Shown one piece after another: positions 15,746 to 23,908 of a DNA stretch of 64,000 bases. Source of the DNA: Exiguobacterium sp. KRL4 (GTDB taxonomy: Bacteria; Bacillota; Bacilli; Exiguobacteriales; Exiguobacteriaceae). A program made the position numbers and the translations under genes. The stretch is from contig NZ_MOLV01000005.1 of the NCBI RefSeq assembly GCF_001870785.1, positions 1-64,000 on the forward strand, read 5' to 3'. Each line of letters begins with the position of its first letter. Position 1 is the stretch's first letter. The notes beneath the pieces were generated by a model that saw nothing but the letters and a program-made list of their open reading frames with translations, was not told the origin of the DNA and did not search any database.

Positions 15746-17053
15746 ATGAACGAGACGATTACACCAAACAAGTGGGCCCTTCTACCATTACTTGTCTTTT
15801 TGGTCCTCTTTATCGGTGCCGGGATCTTTTATGATGATTTTTACAAGTTCCCGATTTTGATTGCAGCTCTGATTGCCTTGGTGTTTGCCGCCGTAACAAC
15901 AAAAGGTAGTATCAATCAAACCGTTGAACGGATTGCGACGGGTGCCGGGAATCCGGACATCATGATCATGGTCTTTATTTTCTTACTTGCCGGTGCATTT
16001 TCCGGAACGGCTGATGCGATCGGTGCCATTGAAGCAACCGTCAATGCCTCCCTGACGTTTTTACCGCCTTCCCTCTTAATGAGTGGGTTGTTCGTCATCG
16101 CCGCCTTCATCTCGATGGCGATGGGAACATCAACAGGGACAATCGCGGCACTTGCACCAATCGCACTTGGTATTCATGAAGCGACCGGTGTCAATGTCGC
16201 TGTCGCCGCGGCGGCTGTTGTCGGCGGCGCGATGTTCGGTGATAACTTGTCGTTCATTTCCGATACGACAATCGCCGCAGTCCGAACGCAGAAAACGAAC
16301 ATGCGTGATAAATTCCGGACGAACTTCCTGATCGTGCTGCCGGCGGCGATTCTGACCGTCATCATCTTGGCATTCGTCTCAGGTACAGGCGAAGTCGTCG
16401 AAGCGAAAGCGTTTGAGTTTTACAAACTGATTCCTTACCTGTCCGTCATCGTCCTCGCCCTGTTTGGCGTCAACGTCATCCTCGTCTTACTCGGTGGAAC
16501 CTTACTGACCGGAATCATCGGCATGCTCGATGGCAGTTTTGGGTTGAGTGGATTTGTCCTGTCGATGTCAGAAGGATTGATGGGGATGGCCGAAATTTCA
16601 ATCTTGACGTTATTGATGGGTGGTCTCGTCAGCTTGATCACGTTTAATGGCGGGATTGTTTACCTGAAAGAAACACTGACTCAAAAAATCACGCAACGCC
16701 GCGGAGCAGAGTTCAGTATGGCCGCACTCGTCAGTGCAACGAACCTTGCGACAGCCAACAATACGATTTCGATTCTTGTCGCCGGTCCACTCGCAGCCGA
16801 GATTGCGGATACGTATGACATCGATCGGAAAAAGTCAGCCAGTATTCTCGACATCTTCTCTTGTGGTATTCAAGGAATCATCCCGTACGGAGCCCAGTTG
16901 CTGATTGCAGCAGAATTAACGAAAACGGCTTCTCCGGAACTGATACCGTATCTATTTTATCCGTTCCTGCTTTTCGTTTGCGGGTCTCTTGCCATTGTCT
17001 TCGGTTTCCCGCGTCGTAAGACATCTGCTACGCAAAAGAAAAACGTTTCGTAA
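15746..17053 (+). CDS. NhaC-superfamily transporter, candidate methionine transporter MetT
   Basis: 435-residue polytopic membrane protein of the NhaC Na+/H+ antiporter superfamily (about 11-12 hydrophobic segments; conserved TSTGTIAALAPIALG and GGAMFGDNLSFISDTTIAA). Comparative genomics has proposed S-box-controlled NhaC-like proteins as methionine transporters (MetT). The SAM riboswitch directly upstream puts this gene in that group, but transport specificity is inferred only. AAAAGGAG precedes ATG 15746. A strong hairpin follows. Confidence 0.82.
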   Translation: MNETITPNKWALLPLLVFLVLFIGAGIFYDDFYKFPILIAALIALVFAAVTTKGSINQTVERIATGAGNPDIMIMVFIFLLAGAFSGTADAIGAIEATVNASLTFLPPSLLMSGLFVIAAFISMAMGTSTGTIAALAPIALGIHEATGVNVAVAAAAVVGGAMFGDNLSFISDTTIAAVRTQKTNMRDKFRTNFLIVLPAAILTVIILAFVSGTGEVVEAKAFEFYKLIPYLSVIVLALFGVNVILVLLGGTLLTGIIGMLDGSFGLSGFVLSMSEGLMGMAEISILTLLMGGLVSLITFNGGIVYLKETLTQKITQRRGAEFSMAALVSATNLATANNTISILVAGPLAAEIADTYDIDRKKSASILDIFSCGIQGIIPYGAQLLIAAELTKTASPELIPYLFYPFLLFVCGSLAIVFGFPRRKTSATQKKNVS

Positions 17054-17057
17054 AACA

Positions 17058-17096
17058 AACAAGTCCGGCCGCCTGCAGCGCGACCGGACTTGTTTT
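17058..17096. terminator. Bidirectional terminator
   Basis: AACAAGTCCGG / CCGGACTTGTT stem with a GC-rich inner part and T-run; shared with the convergent small gene at 17101. Confidence 0.88.
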
Positions 17097-17100
17097 TCAG

Positions 17101-17301
17101 TTATTTTTTCTGATCTTGACGGTTGAGAATGAAATACGCGATGGCTGGAAGTGGGAACTGAACAAGTCCTGCTCCGCCCCATACCCACGGATTGCGTCCA
17201 GTCTTACGGGCACCAAGGAATAAGAAGGTCGCTTGAGCACCTAGTAGTGCCGCAATGCCTGCCCAGACGCCTTTTGGTACGTTTTTAACGGATCGTGCCA
17301 T
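17101..17301 (-). CDS. Small hypothetical membrane protein
   Basis: 66 residues with two hydrophobic segments (about 12-31 and 40-59) and a charged end (NRQDQKK). I do not recognise the family. GAGGTG lies seven bases before the ATG, which supports it as a real gene despite its size. Single gene, convergent with the MetT candidate. Confidence 0.65.
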   Translation of the reverse strand: MARSVKNVPKGVWAGIAALLGAQATFLFLGARKTGRNPWVWGGAGLVQFPLPAIAYFILNRQDQKK

Positions 17302-17390
17302 GATTTACACCTCATTTCTTTTAAGGTTTACCCCCCTTTTTTCTCTTTCTAACCGTTCATTTCCTGCTTTGAGCGTTGAAACAGACGTTC

Positions 17391-17420
17391 TTGCTCGTTC
17401 ATGCTAAACTAAACGAGCAA
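17391..17420 (+). promoter_or_regulatory. Inverted-repeat operator around an extended -10
   Basis: Perfect 9-base arms TTGCTCGTT (17391-17399) and AACGAGCAA (17412-17420) flank TGCTAAACT, a likely extended -10 (17405-17410) for the aldo/keto reductase gene. The regulator is unknown. Confidence 0.55.
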
Positions 17421-17457
17421 ATCCATATTCTAGTTTTATTGAAGGAGGAGTATACAC

Positions 17458-18270
17458 ATGCAATACACAAAACTTTCAAATGGTATCACGATTCCACAAA
17501 TCGGCTTCGGTGTCTGGCAAGTTGATGAAGAGACGGAAGCACCGGCTGCCGTCGCAGAAGCCCTTCGTGTCGGTTACCGTCATATCGATACGGCTGCCGT
17601 CTATAAAAACGAACGTGGTGTCGCTAAAGGAATCAAAGAAAGCGGCGTGAATCGTGAAGATCTCTTCTTAACGTCTAAAGTATGGAACGATGATATTCGT
17701 GCCGGACGCACAAAAGAAGCTTTCGCTGAGTCACTCGAACGACTAGAGACGGATTACCTGGATCTCTATCTCATTCACTGGCCGGTCGAAGGATATATCG
17801 AAGCATGGAAAGCCATGATCGAGCTGTACGAAGCAGGAAAAATCAAAGCGATTGGTGTTTCGAACTTCAAAGAACACCACCTCGATACACTTGCTGAAGA
17901 AGGATTGATGACACCGATGATCAATCAGGTGGAACTCCATCCGCAACTTCCGCAACATGAACTTCATGAGTACTTACAAGACCATAGCATTCAAGTTGAA
18001 GCATGGAGCCCACTCATGCAAGGGAAATTCCTTGAAATCAACGACTTTAAGGAAATTGCCGAAAAACATGGTAAGTCTCCGTCACAAGTCGTGTTACGTT
18101 GGCATTTGGATAACGGTATCGTCGCCCTTCCAAAATCCGTCACACCAGAACGGATTGCAGAAAACTTCGATGTGTTTGATTTCCAACTGGATGCAGATGA
18201 TTTAGAGAAGATTGATCGTCTCGCAACGGATGTCCGTCTTGGACCAGATCCAGATGAAATCGACTTCTAA
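17458..18270 (+). CDS. Aldo/keto reductase
   Basis: 270-residue NADPH-dependent oxidoreductase of the AKR5/YvgN-like group. The catalytic Asp-Tyr-Lys-His set is visible: HIDTAAVYKNE, TSKVW and YLIHWP. The family reduces aldehydes such as methylglyoxal and diketogulonate; the true substrate is not evident. GAAGGAGGAG precedes the ATG. An inverted repeat around the -10 suggests dedicated regulation. Confidence 0.92.
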   Translation: MQYTKLSNGITIPQIGFGVWQVDEETEAPAAVAEALRVGYRHIDTAAVYKNERGVAKGIKESGVNREDLFLTSKVWNDDIRAGRTKEAFAESLERLETDYLDLYLIHWPVEGYIEAWKAMIELYEAGKIKAIGVSNFKEHHLDTLAEEGLMTPMINQVELHPQLPQHELHEYLQDHSIQVEAWSPLMQGKFLEINDFKEIAEKHGKSPSQVVLRWHLDNGIVALPKSVTPERIAENFDVFDFQLDADDLEKIDRLATDVRLGPDPDEIDF

Positions 18271-18284
18271 GCATCACAATCAAA

Positions 18285-18320
18285 AACACACGGATCCGGC
18301 TATCGTCGGGTCCGTGTTTT
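18285..18320 (+). terminator. Terminator after the aldo/keto reductase
   Basis: ACACGGATCC paired with GGGTCCGTGT (one G-U), followed by T-run. Confidence 0.8.
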
Positions 18321-18338
18321 CGTTGTCATGGATCTATT

Positions 18339-18800
18339 TCAGACATAATAGATTAAAATCGTTTCTTCTGCTTCTTCTGCTTTGCGGAAATAGGCACGCA
18401 AGTCACCAAACTGTTCCCATACTTCGTCAAATTCTCCCGATCGCCCCGCTTCTTGATAAATCACTTCCAGTGCCTGCCGATCAAAATTACGCATGACTTC
18501 GGTCGAGATGATGAGTAAAGGTAAGGGAAGGATACCAACGATCGCCGCATGATCTTCGTTGACGATCAATTCTTCTCCAACAATCGCCCGTCCAAGATTA
18601 TAATGTGTTTCTTGATCGATGAAAATATCAATTTGACTCATCACATGATACAGCGGTTCCGTCTCTTCCAGCGCAAACAACTGCTCCTGATCCGGTTGTG
18701 TTTCATGAATGAATAAAATCCAGTCCATGATGATATGCGGATCGTTTCCAAATGAATCCCAGACCGCGTCAACAACCCGGACATAATGTACGTTTTCCAT
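18339..18800 (-). CDS. Hypothetical acidic protein
   Basis: 153-residue acidic soluble protein (MENVHYVRVVDAVW...ILIYYV). I recognise no family or motif and see no signal peptide or membrane segment. AGGAGG sits six bases before the ATG, so it is probably real. It follows the AgcS gene after that gene's terminator. Confidence 0.6.
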   Translation of the reverse strand: MENVHYVRVVDAVWDSFGNDPHIIMDWILFIHETQPDQEQLFALEETEPLYHVMSQIDIFIDQETHYNLGRAIVGEELIVNEDHAAIVGILPLPLLIISTEVMRNFDRQALEVIYQEAGRSGEFDEVWEQFGDLRAYFRKAEEAEETILIYYV

Positions 18801-18884
18801 CCTTCCCCTCCTTTCGATCGTTATCTTTTTTAAGTATTCCCATTTTCGGACTTCTTTAATGATGATTCCAGAAATCTCCCCTGC

Positions 18885-18919
18885 AAAAAAAGAGGACCAG
18901 ATTGCTCTGATCCTCCTCT
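18885..18919 (-). terminator. Terminator after agcS
   Basis: Minus-strand stem AGAGGA...TCAGA / TCTGGTCCTCT with a 7-base T-run. Confidence 0.85.
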
Positions 18920-18920
18920 A

Positions 18921-20366
18921 TTAAATTGCTTTTTCTTTTGAATCATCGTCCTGCCACGCTTCGAGCGTTTCTTTCCCCGGCAGATTCGGAATCGAATCTG
19001 TATAGAAACGAGGATCCTGCCCGTTTTTTCGTTGCACCAAATAATCATCCAGCGCCAACTTCGCAATTTTAGATAACCGGAAAATCGCATACAAGTTGAC
19101 AATCGCCATCAGACCCATAAAGATGTCGGCCAGTGCCCAGACAAGACCTGCCGTTTGAACGAGCGAGCCGAACACAACCATTCCTAGAACCATCACACGG
19201 TAGATCGTCATCAATTTTTTATTGTCATTGATGAAGCTGATGTTTGATTCGCCATAATAATAGTTCCCGACAATCGAACTGAAGGCAAACAAGAAAATGG
19301 CAAGCGCCATGAATCCTGTCGCGAACGAGCCGACTTGAGAAGACAACGCACCTTGTGCCAATTCGATTCCAGCAACAGGTTCCCCGCTCGCATCTTTTGT
19401 CGCAACGCCGCTGACCAGAACGATCATTGCAGTCGCTGAACACACCAGTAACGTATCGACGAAAACAGAAAACGATTGAATCAATCCTTGTTTGACCGGG
19501 TGTGAGACTTCTGCCGTCGCAGCCGCGTTTGGCGCTGATCCCATCCCCGCTTCATTGGAGAAGAGACCACGACGGATACCGTTTAGGACAGCTGCCCCAA
19601 TCGCTCCACCCGCAAGCGTTTTGAATTCAAGTAATCCTTCTTGGAAAATCAAACCAAACACACTTGGCAGTACCTCTAAGTTCGTTACCATGATATAGAG
19701 GGCGATCAAAATATACCCTCCCGCCATGATCGGCACAAGGAAAGCCGAAACCGTTGCGATACTCCGTACACCGCCGAAGATGACAAGGGCCGTCAATACA
19801 ACAAGTCCCACTGTGATCCATGTCTTATCGATCCCATACTGACTTTGGAGTGATAACGAAATCGTATTCGATTGAACCGAGTTGAAGACGAATCCAAAGG
19901 AAATCGTAATCAAGATACTGAAGACGATCCCTAACCAACGTTGTCCCAGTGCTTTTTCCATGTAATACGCTGGACCACCACGCCATGCTTTTTCATCACG
20001 TACTTTATAGATTTGAGCCAGTGTACTCTCTACGAACGCTGATGCCGAACCAATTAAAGCAATCAACCACATCCAGAAGACAGCACCCGGGCCACCCAGG
20101 GCAATCGCTGTCGCGACACCAGCGATATTTCCCGTTCCGACACGTGCTGCCGTACTGATCGCGAATGCCTGGAAAGGTGAAACCCCATCTTTTCCTTTAT
20201 CCGTTCCTTCGAATAGAAGCCGGAACATTTCCGGAATCATCCGAAATTGGACGAAGCCCATGCGAATCGTAAAATAAATGCCTAAACCGACTAACAGAAT
20301 GATTAAGACGCTTGACCACAATAAGTCGTTGATACTGCCGACTAAATCTACTAGTTGTTTCTCCAC
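18921..20366 (-). CDS. Alanine/glycine:cation symporter family protein (AgcS/AlsT)
   Basis: 481-residue sodium- or proton-coupled amino acid carrier. Conserved GTGNIAGVATAIALGGPGAVFWMW and EAGMGSAPNAAATAEVSHPV blocks identify the AGCS family; about eleven membrane segments. The start codon is GTG (20364-20366), seven bases after GGGGG. Promoter at 20423-20451. The substrate is most often alanine, glycine or glutamine in this family. Confidence 0.93.
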   Translation of the reverse strand: MEKQLVDLVGSINDLLWSSVLIILLVGLGIYFTIRMGFVQFRMIPEMFRLLFEGTDKGKDGVSPFQAFAISTAARVGTGNIAGVATAIALGGPGAVFWMWLIALIGSASAFVESTLAQIYKVRDEKAWRGGPAYYMEKALGQRWLGIVFSILITISFGFVFNSVQSNTISLSLQSQYGIDKTWITVGLVVLTALVIFGGVRSIATVSAFLVPIMAGGYILIALYIMVTNLEVLPSVFGLIFQEGLLEFKTLAGGAIGAAVLNGIRRGLFSNEAGMGSAPNAAATAEVSHPVKQGLIQSFSVFVDTLLVCSATAMIVLVSGVATKDASGEPVAGIELAQGALSSQVGSFATGFMALAIFLFAFSSIVGNYYYGESNISFINDNKKLMTIYRVMVLGMVVFGSLVQTAGLVWALADIFMGLMAIVNLYAIFRLSKIAKLALDDYLVQRKNGQDPRFYTDSIPNLPGKETLEAWQDDDSKEKAI

Positions 20367-20422
20367 AGGTGATCCCCCTTATTTATAAGTTGTTTCATGT
20401 AACATTTTTTCACATGTCTTCT

Positions 20423-20451
20423 ATGATACGAAAATAATTTCAGAAAATCAA
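20423..20451 (-). promoter_or_regulatory. sigma-A promoter of agcS
   Basis: Minus strand TTGATT (20446-20451), 17-base spacer, TATCAT (20423-20428). Confidence 0.6.
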
Positions 20452-20490
20452 ATGCGTTTTATCTGTCAGTCTGTAGTTTTCTTGAATAAG

Positions 20491-20529
20491 TTATGTAAAA
20501 CCTCACATCCAATGTAAGGTTTTACATAA
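20491..20529 (-). promoter_or_regulatory. 13-bp inverted repeat upstream of agcS
   Basis: Perfect arms TTATGTAAAACCT (20491-20503) and AGGTTTTACATAA (20517-20529) with 13 bases between. It lies 40 bases above the agcS -35 and touches the terminator of the disulfide reductase gene. It may be an operator for agcS or a readthrough-blocking hairpin; the binding factor is unknown. Confidence 0.5.
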
Positions 20530-20558
20530 AAAACAAGCCCCAGTCTACTGAGGCTTGT
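20527..20558 (-). terminator. Terminator of the CoA-disulfide reductase gene
   Basis: Minus-strand ACAAGCC.CAG / CTG.GGCTTGT stem followed by T-run. Confidence 0.85.
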
Positions 20559-20572
20559 CGTGTCATTCATAC

Positions 20573-23020
20573 TTAGATGAACAGATTCAGGTTTGCGTCG
20601 TCCGTCGCACCTAGATAACTCGCGACACCTCCATAATCGATGCCATCGAGTAACTCTTCTTTTTTGATTCCCATGATATCCATTGACATCGTGCAGGCAA
20701 TCATTCGAACTCCTGCAGCCTGCGCTTTCGCCATCATCGTCTCGAGCGCATCGACTTGTTTGTCTTTCATGACTTTTTTCATCATTTTTTGACCAGCCCC
20801 GCCCATGTTCATGTTCGAAAGCGGAAGATCCCCGGCGTGTTTCGGCATCATCATGCCCATCATCCGTTCCATTGGTGCCTTATCAACGGTCGGTGCATCT
20901 GGTTTTCGAATGACATTGAGTCCCCAGAACGTAAAGAACATCGTCACTTGTTTCCCCATCGCTTGGGCACCTTGCGCGATGACGAACGAAGCGAGTGCCT
21001 TATCGAGTTCACCGCTAAAGACGACCATCGTCGCATCATCTGCTTTCGTGACGGTCGATTGGACAGGTTGCATCGTCGTATTCCCTTTTTCGAGCAAGAC
21101 TTCGACGATTCCTTGATTCATTTCCGCCGTATGGACGGTATGACCTAGTTTATGTGCCCATGCTTGAACATCCGGTAAGAAACCAGGATCAGATGCTTTG
21201 ACGAAAACTTGATCGCCGTCTTGCAGTTGATCAATCTTCGTTTTCAGCTCCAGAATCGGTCCCGGGCACTGTAAACCACATGTATCAAGTAACGTGATCT
21301 GCTCTTTTGTTTTTAATTTCGGCTCACTTTTCGTGATCGTCACTGCTGTTTCCTCCCGTACGTGGCTTCTCGCTTCACGGTCACGGTTGACCGTTGCCCA
21401 CGTCTTGTAGCCGCCACTTAGATTCTTGACATCAAATCCGTGTTGTTTGAGTAACTGACTCGCCACATATCCACGGAGTCCGACTTGGCAGGTCACGTAA
21501 ATCGGTTGATCTTTCGGCAGTTCATCGAGCGACTGACGCAACGTCGGCAAGGAAATATTGACAGAGCCCGGAATCGAACCGAGTTCATTTTCGGAAGGTT
21601 CCCGGACATCCAACAACAATCCGCCGTCCGCGACAATTTGGTCAATCTCATGCCAATGGACGTTTTCGCTGTCTCCAAGCACGATGTTCGAGGCAATGTA
21701 TCCTGCCATATTGACCGGATCCTTTGCTGAACTATACGGAGGGGCATACGATAATTCAAGATCTGGCAGATCAAGAACCGTCAGCCCGCCTTTAATTGCC
21801 GTCGCTAAGACGTCAATTCGTTTTTCGACACCCGTCATCCCGATGGCTTGTGCACCAAAAATCGTTCCGTCGACCGGATCAAATAACAACTTCATCGAAA
21901 TCGGACTCGCACCAGGATAATAACCAGCGTGGGAACCCGGATGCAGATGAACTGCTTCGTAGCGGCGTCCGGACTGACGAAGGCGTTTTTCATTGACGCC
22001 GGTTGAAGCGACCGTCAAATCAAAGACTTTTGCGACAGCCGTGCCGAGTGTCCCTGTGTACCGGACATCCCGACCCGTGATGATATCGGCGACGAGACGC
22101 CCTTGACGGTTCGCCGGCCAAGCAAGCGGAACGTGGACCGGTTCACCCGTAATATAGTCTTTGACTTCAATCGCGTCACCGATCGCAAAGATGGAAGGGT
22201 CTGAAGTCCGGAGTGTCTCGTCGACTTGGATCGTTTGTTTGATTCCGAGCTCAAGTCCGGCATCTGAAGCCAAGTTACTTTCTGGCATGACGCCGATCGA
22301 CAGGATGTTCATCTCCGTCTGAATGATTTTCCCACTCGTCAGGACGACCTGTGTACCGGCTTGCTCAAACCGTTCCACACCATCCTCTAAAATCAGATCA
22401 ACCCCTTTGGCACGTAGATGTTCATGCACAATCGCAGCCATCTCCGGATCGACGGGTGCCATGACTTGATCCGCCATCTCAATCAATGTCACACGTGCGC
22501 CGCGCTCGACTAAGTTCTCCGCCATCTCAAGACCAATGAAACCTCCACCGATGACCGTCGCATGGGATGGACGGGTTTCGTCGACGTATTGACGCATCTT
22601 GTCAGTGTCCGGGATATTCCGTAACGTAAAGACGTTCGTCGCTTCCGCCAACCCCGGGATGCCCGGCCGGATTGGTTTTGCTCCTGGTGACAGGATTAGA
22701 TGATCGTATGTTTCTTCATATTCTTCTCCGGTATCGACTTTACGAATAATTATGGTTTTTTGTTCACGATTGATTCGAATCGCTTCAGACAGGTTTCGGA
22801 CATCCAGATTGAATCGTGCGTTCATGCCTTCAGGAGTTTGAACCAATAATTTATTTCGGTCTTTAATGACGTCACCGATATAATACGGTAGACCACAATT
22901 CGCAAAAGAAATTTCCTTACCCCGCTCTAATAGAATGATTTCTGCCGTTTCATCCAATCGACGTAATCGTGCTGCTGCAGTTGCCCCACCTGCCACTCCA
23001 CCTACAATGATTGTTTTCAT
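20573..23020 (-). CDS. cdr: CoA-disulfide reductase / rhodanese / TusA / DsrE four-domain protein
   Basis: 815-residue fusion. Residues 1 to about 450 are an FAD/NAD(P)-dependent CoA-disulfide (or CoA-persulfide) reductase with the redox Cys42 in SFANCGLPYY; about 460-550 is a rhodanese domain with loop Cys in VTCQVGLRG; about 575-650 is a TusA-like domain with the LDTCGLQCPGP motif; the rest is a DsrE-like domain (CTMSMDIMG near the end). All four handle persulfide sulfur, so the protein probably relays and reduces it inside the cell. This domain order is known in other Firmicutes. The promoter carries a CsoR/CstR-type palindrome. Single gene with its own terminator. Confidence 0.92.
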   Translation of the reverse strand: MKTIIVGGVAGGATAAARLRRLDETAEIILLERGKEISFANCGLPYYIGDVIKDRNKLLVQTPEGMNARFNLDVRNLSEAIRINREQKTIIIRKVDTGEEYEETYDHLILSPGAKPIRPGIPGLAEATNVFTLRNIPDTDKMRQYVDETRPSHATVIGGGFIGLEMAENLVERGARVTLIEMADQVMAPVDPEMAAIVHEHLRAKGVDLILEDGVERFEQAGTQVVLTSGKIIQTEMNILSIGVMPESNLASDAGLELGIKQTIQVDETLRTSDPSIFAIGDAIEVKDYITGEPVHVPLAWPANRQGRLVADIITGRDVRYTGTLGTAVAKVFDLTVASTGVNEKRLRQSGRRYEAVHLHPGSHAGYYPGASPISMKLLFDPVDGTIFGAQAIGMTGVEKRIDVLATAIKGGLTVLDLPDLELSYAPPYSSAKDPVNMAGYIASNIVLGDSENVHWHEIDQIVADGGLLLDVREPSENELGSIPGSVNISLPTLRQSLDELPKDQPIYVTCQVGLRGYVASQLLKQHGFDVKNLSGGYKTWATVNRDREARSHVREETAVTITKSEPKLKTKEQITLLDTCGLQCPGPILELKTKIDQLQDGDQVFVKASDPGFLPDVQAWAHKLGHTVHTAEMNQGIVEVLLEKGNTTMQPVQSTVTKADDATMVVFSGELDKALASFVIAQGAQAMGKQVTMFFTFWGLNVIRKPDAPTVDKAPMERMMGMMMPKHAGDLPLSNMNMGGAGQKMMKKVMKDKQVDALETMMAKAQAAGVRMIACTMSMDIMGIKKEELLDGIDYGGVASYLGATDDANLNLFI

Positions 23021-23065
23021 CTTGTCTTCCTCCTTGAGTAGAATCCATTATTGTCTATGTGTACC

Positions 23066-23094
23066 AATATACCCATTCAGGTATACCTTTTCAA
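23066..23094 (-). promoter_or_regulatory. Promoter with CstR/CsoR-like operator
   Basis: Minus strand TTGAAA (23089-23094), 17-base spacer, TATATT (23066-23071). The palindrome TATACC-N6-GGTATA (23068-23085) covers the spacer and most of the -10. It matches the general form of CsoR-family (including CstR persulfide sensor) operators. No cstR gene is in this window. Confidence 0.65.
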
Positions 23095-23229
23095 GTTATC
23101 TGTTCGTTCATTCACAAAGATGTCTTGTTTTAAAATGAAAATGTTCCTTTGAGGATAACGGACATTAGTTGCAATTCCATCTGAAATGCTTGAAACTGAG
23201 ATTACAGTATCTATAAGGGGGATTTTTAA

Positions 23230-23757
23230 ATGGACCAGGATCGTAACTCAAAAGACACGAACGATAACAAAGTCACACCGATTCACCAAAACAGTCAGCC
23301 AGAAACAAATGAGAACGGCGTCACAGCTGTTCAGCAACAGTATCTGGAAGAGTTCCAAGCTTTCTTAGTCGAAAAAGGCATCCCGATGGAAGCACGTGAG
23401 AACGAAACACACGTCTTCTTCATGACACAAGAAAAAACGCCATCTGGTGCTGAACCGATGATGATGATCGTCTTCAGCAAAACAGCAACGGATGTCGAAT
23501 TGTTCGCTCGGACGATTACACATGTACCAGACGGTGTCGAAGATTTACCTATCTTAAATGCTATCAACGACTTTAACCAAGAGTTCAAATACTTCCGTGT
23601 CGTTCTCGACAGCGACCGTGATGTGACGATTGCTTCGACGATCGACTTGGATCATGGCTTTAATCCGGCAGCCATCTTTGGTCACTCGGTCATGATGTTC
23701 CAAGCTTCTGACGAAGTATTTGCGTATCTCACGAAATTGTATGACCAAGTTCAGTAA
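23230..23757 (+). CDS. YbjN domain-containing protein
   Basis: 175-residue soluble protein with a polar, low-complexity N-terminus (1-30) and a YbjN/tir-chaperone-like fold after it: FQAFLVEKGIPMEARE, ILNAINDFNQEFKYFRVVLDSDRDVTIAST and FGHSVMMF. The family's molecular role is unclear. GGGGG lies before the ATG. Terminator at 23769. Confidence 0.6.
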   Translation: MDQDRNSKDTNDNKVTPIHQNSQPETNENGVTAVQQQYLEEFQAFLVEKGIPMEARENETHVFFMTQEKTPSGAEPMMMIVFSKTATDVELFARTITHVPDGVEDLPILNAINDFNQEFKYFRVVLDSDRDVTIASTIDLDHGFNPAAIFGHSVMMFQASDEVFAYLTKLYDQVQ

Positions 23758-23768
23758 AACATCACCTT

Positions 23769-23806
23769 AAAATGGCTTCCGAGGCTTCTCGGGAGCCATT
23801 TTTTTC
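23769..23806 (+). terminator. Terminator after the YbjN-like gene
   Basis: AAAATGGCT.CCGAG / CTCGG.AGCCATTTTTT stem-loop with T-run; it insulates the Fur-controlled operon downstream. Confidence 0.88.
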
Positions 23807-23820
23807 ATTTTAAAGTTCAA

Positions 23821-23849
23821 TTGACAATGAGAATTATTCTCGTTATAGT
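23821..23849 (+). promoter_or_regulatory. Fur-boxed promoter of the FTR1/glycosylation operon
   Basis: TTGACA (23821-23826), 17-base spacer, TATAGT (23844-23849). The spacer contains TGAGAATTATTCTCG (23828-23842), a near-perfect 7-1-7 Fur box (consensus TGATAATNATTATCA). Bound Fur-Fe would occlude the promoter, so the operon should be on when iron is scarce. PerR or Zur recognise related sites, but the core fits Fur best. Confidence 0.82.
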
Positions 23850-23908
23850 TAGATTTGTGAAAACGACATCATTTTATCAACTAATTATATATTCTGGGGG
23901 AAACGATT

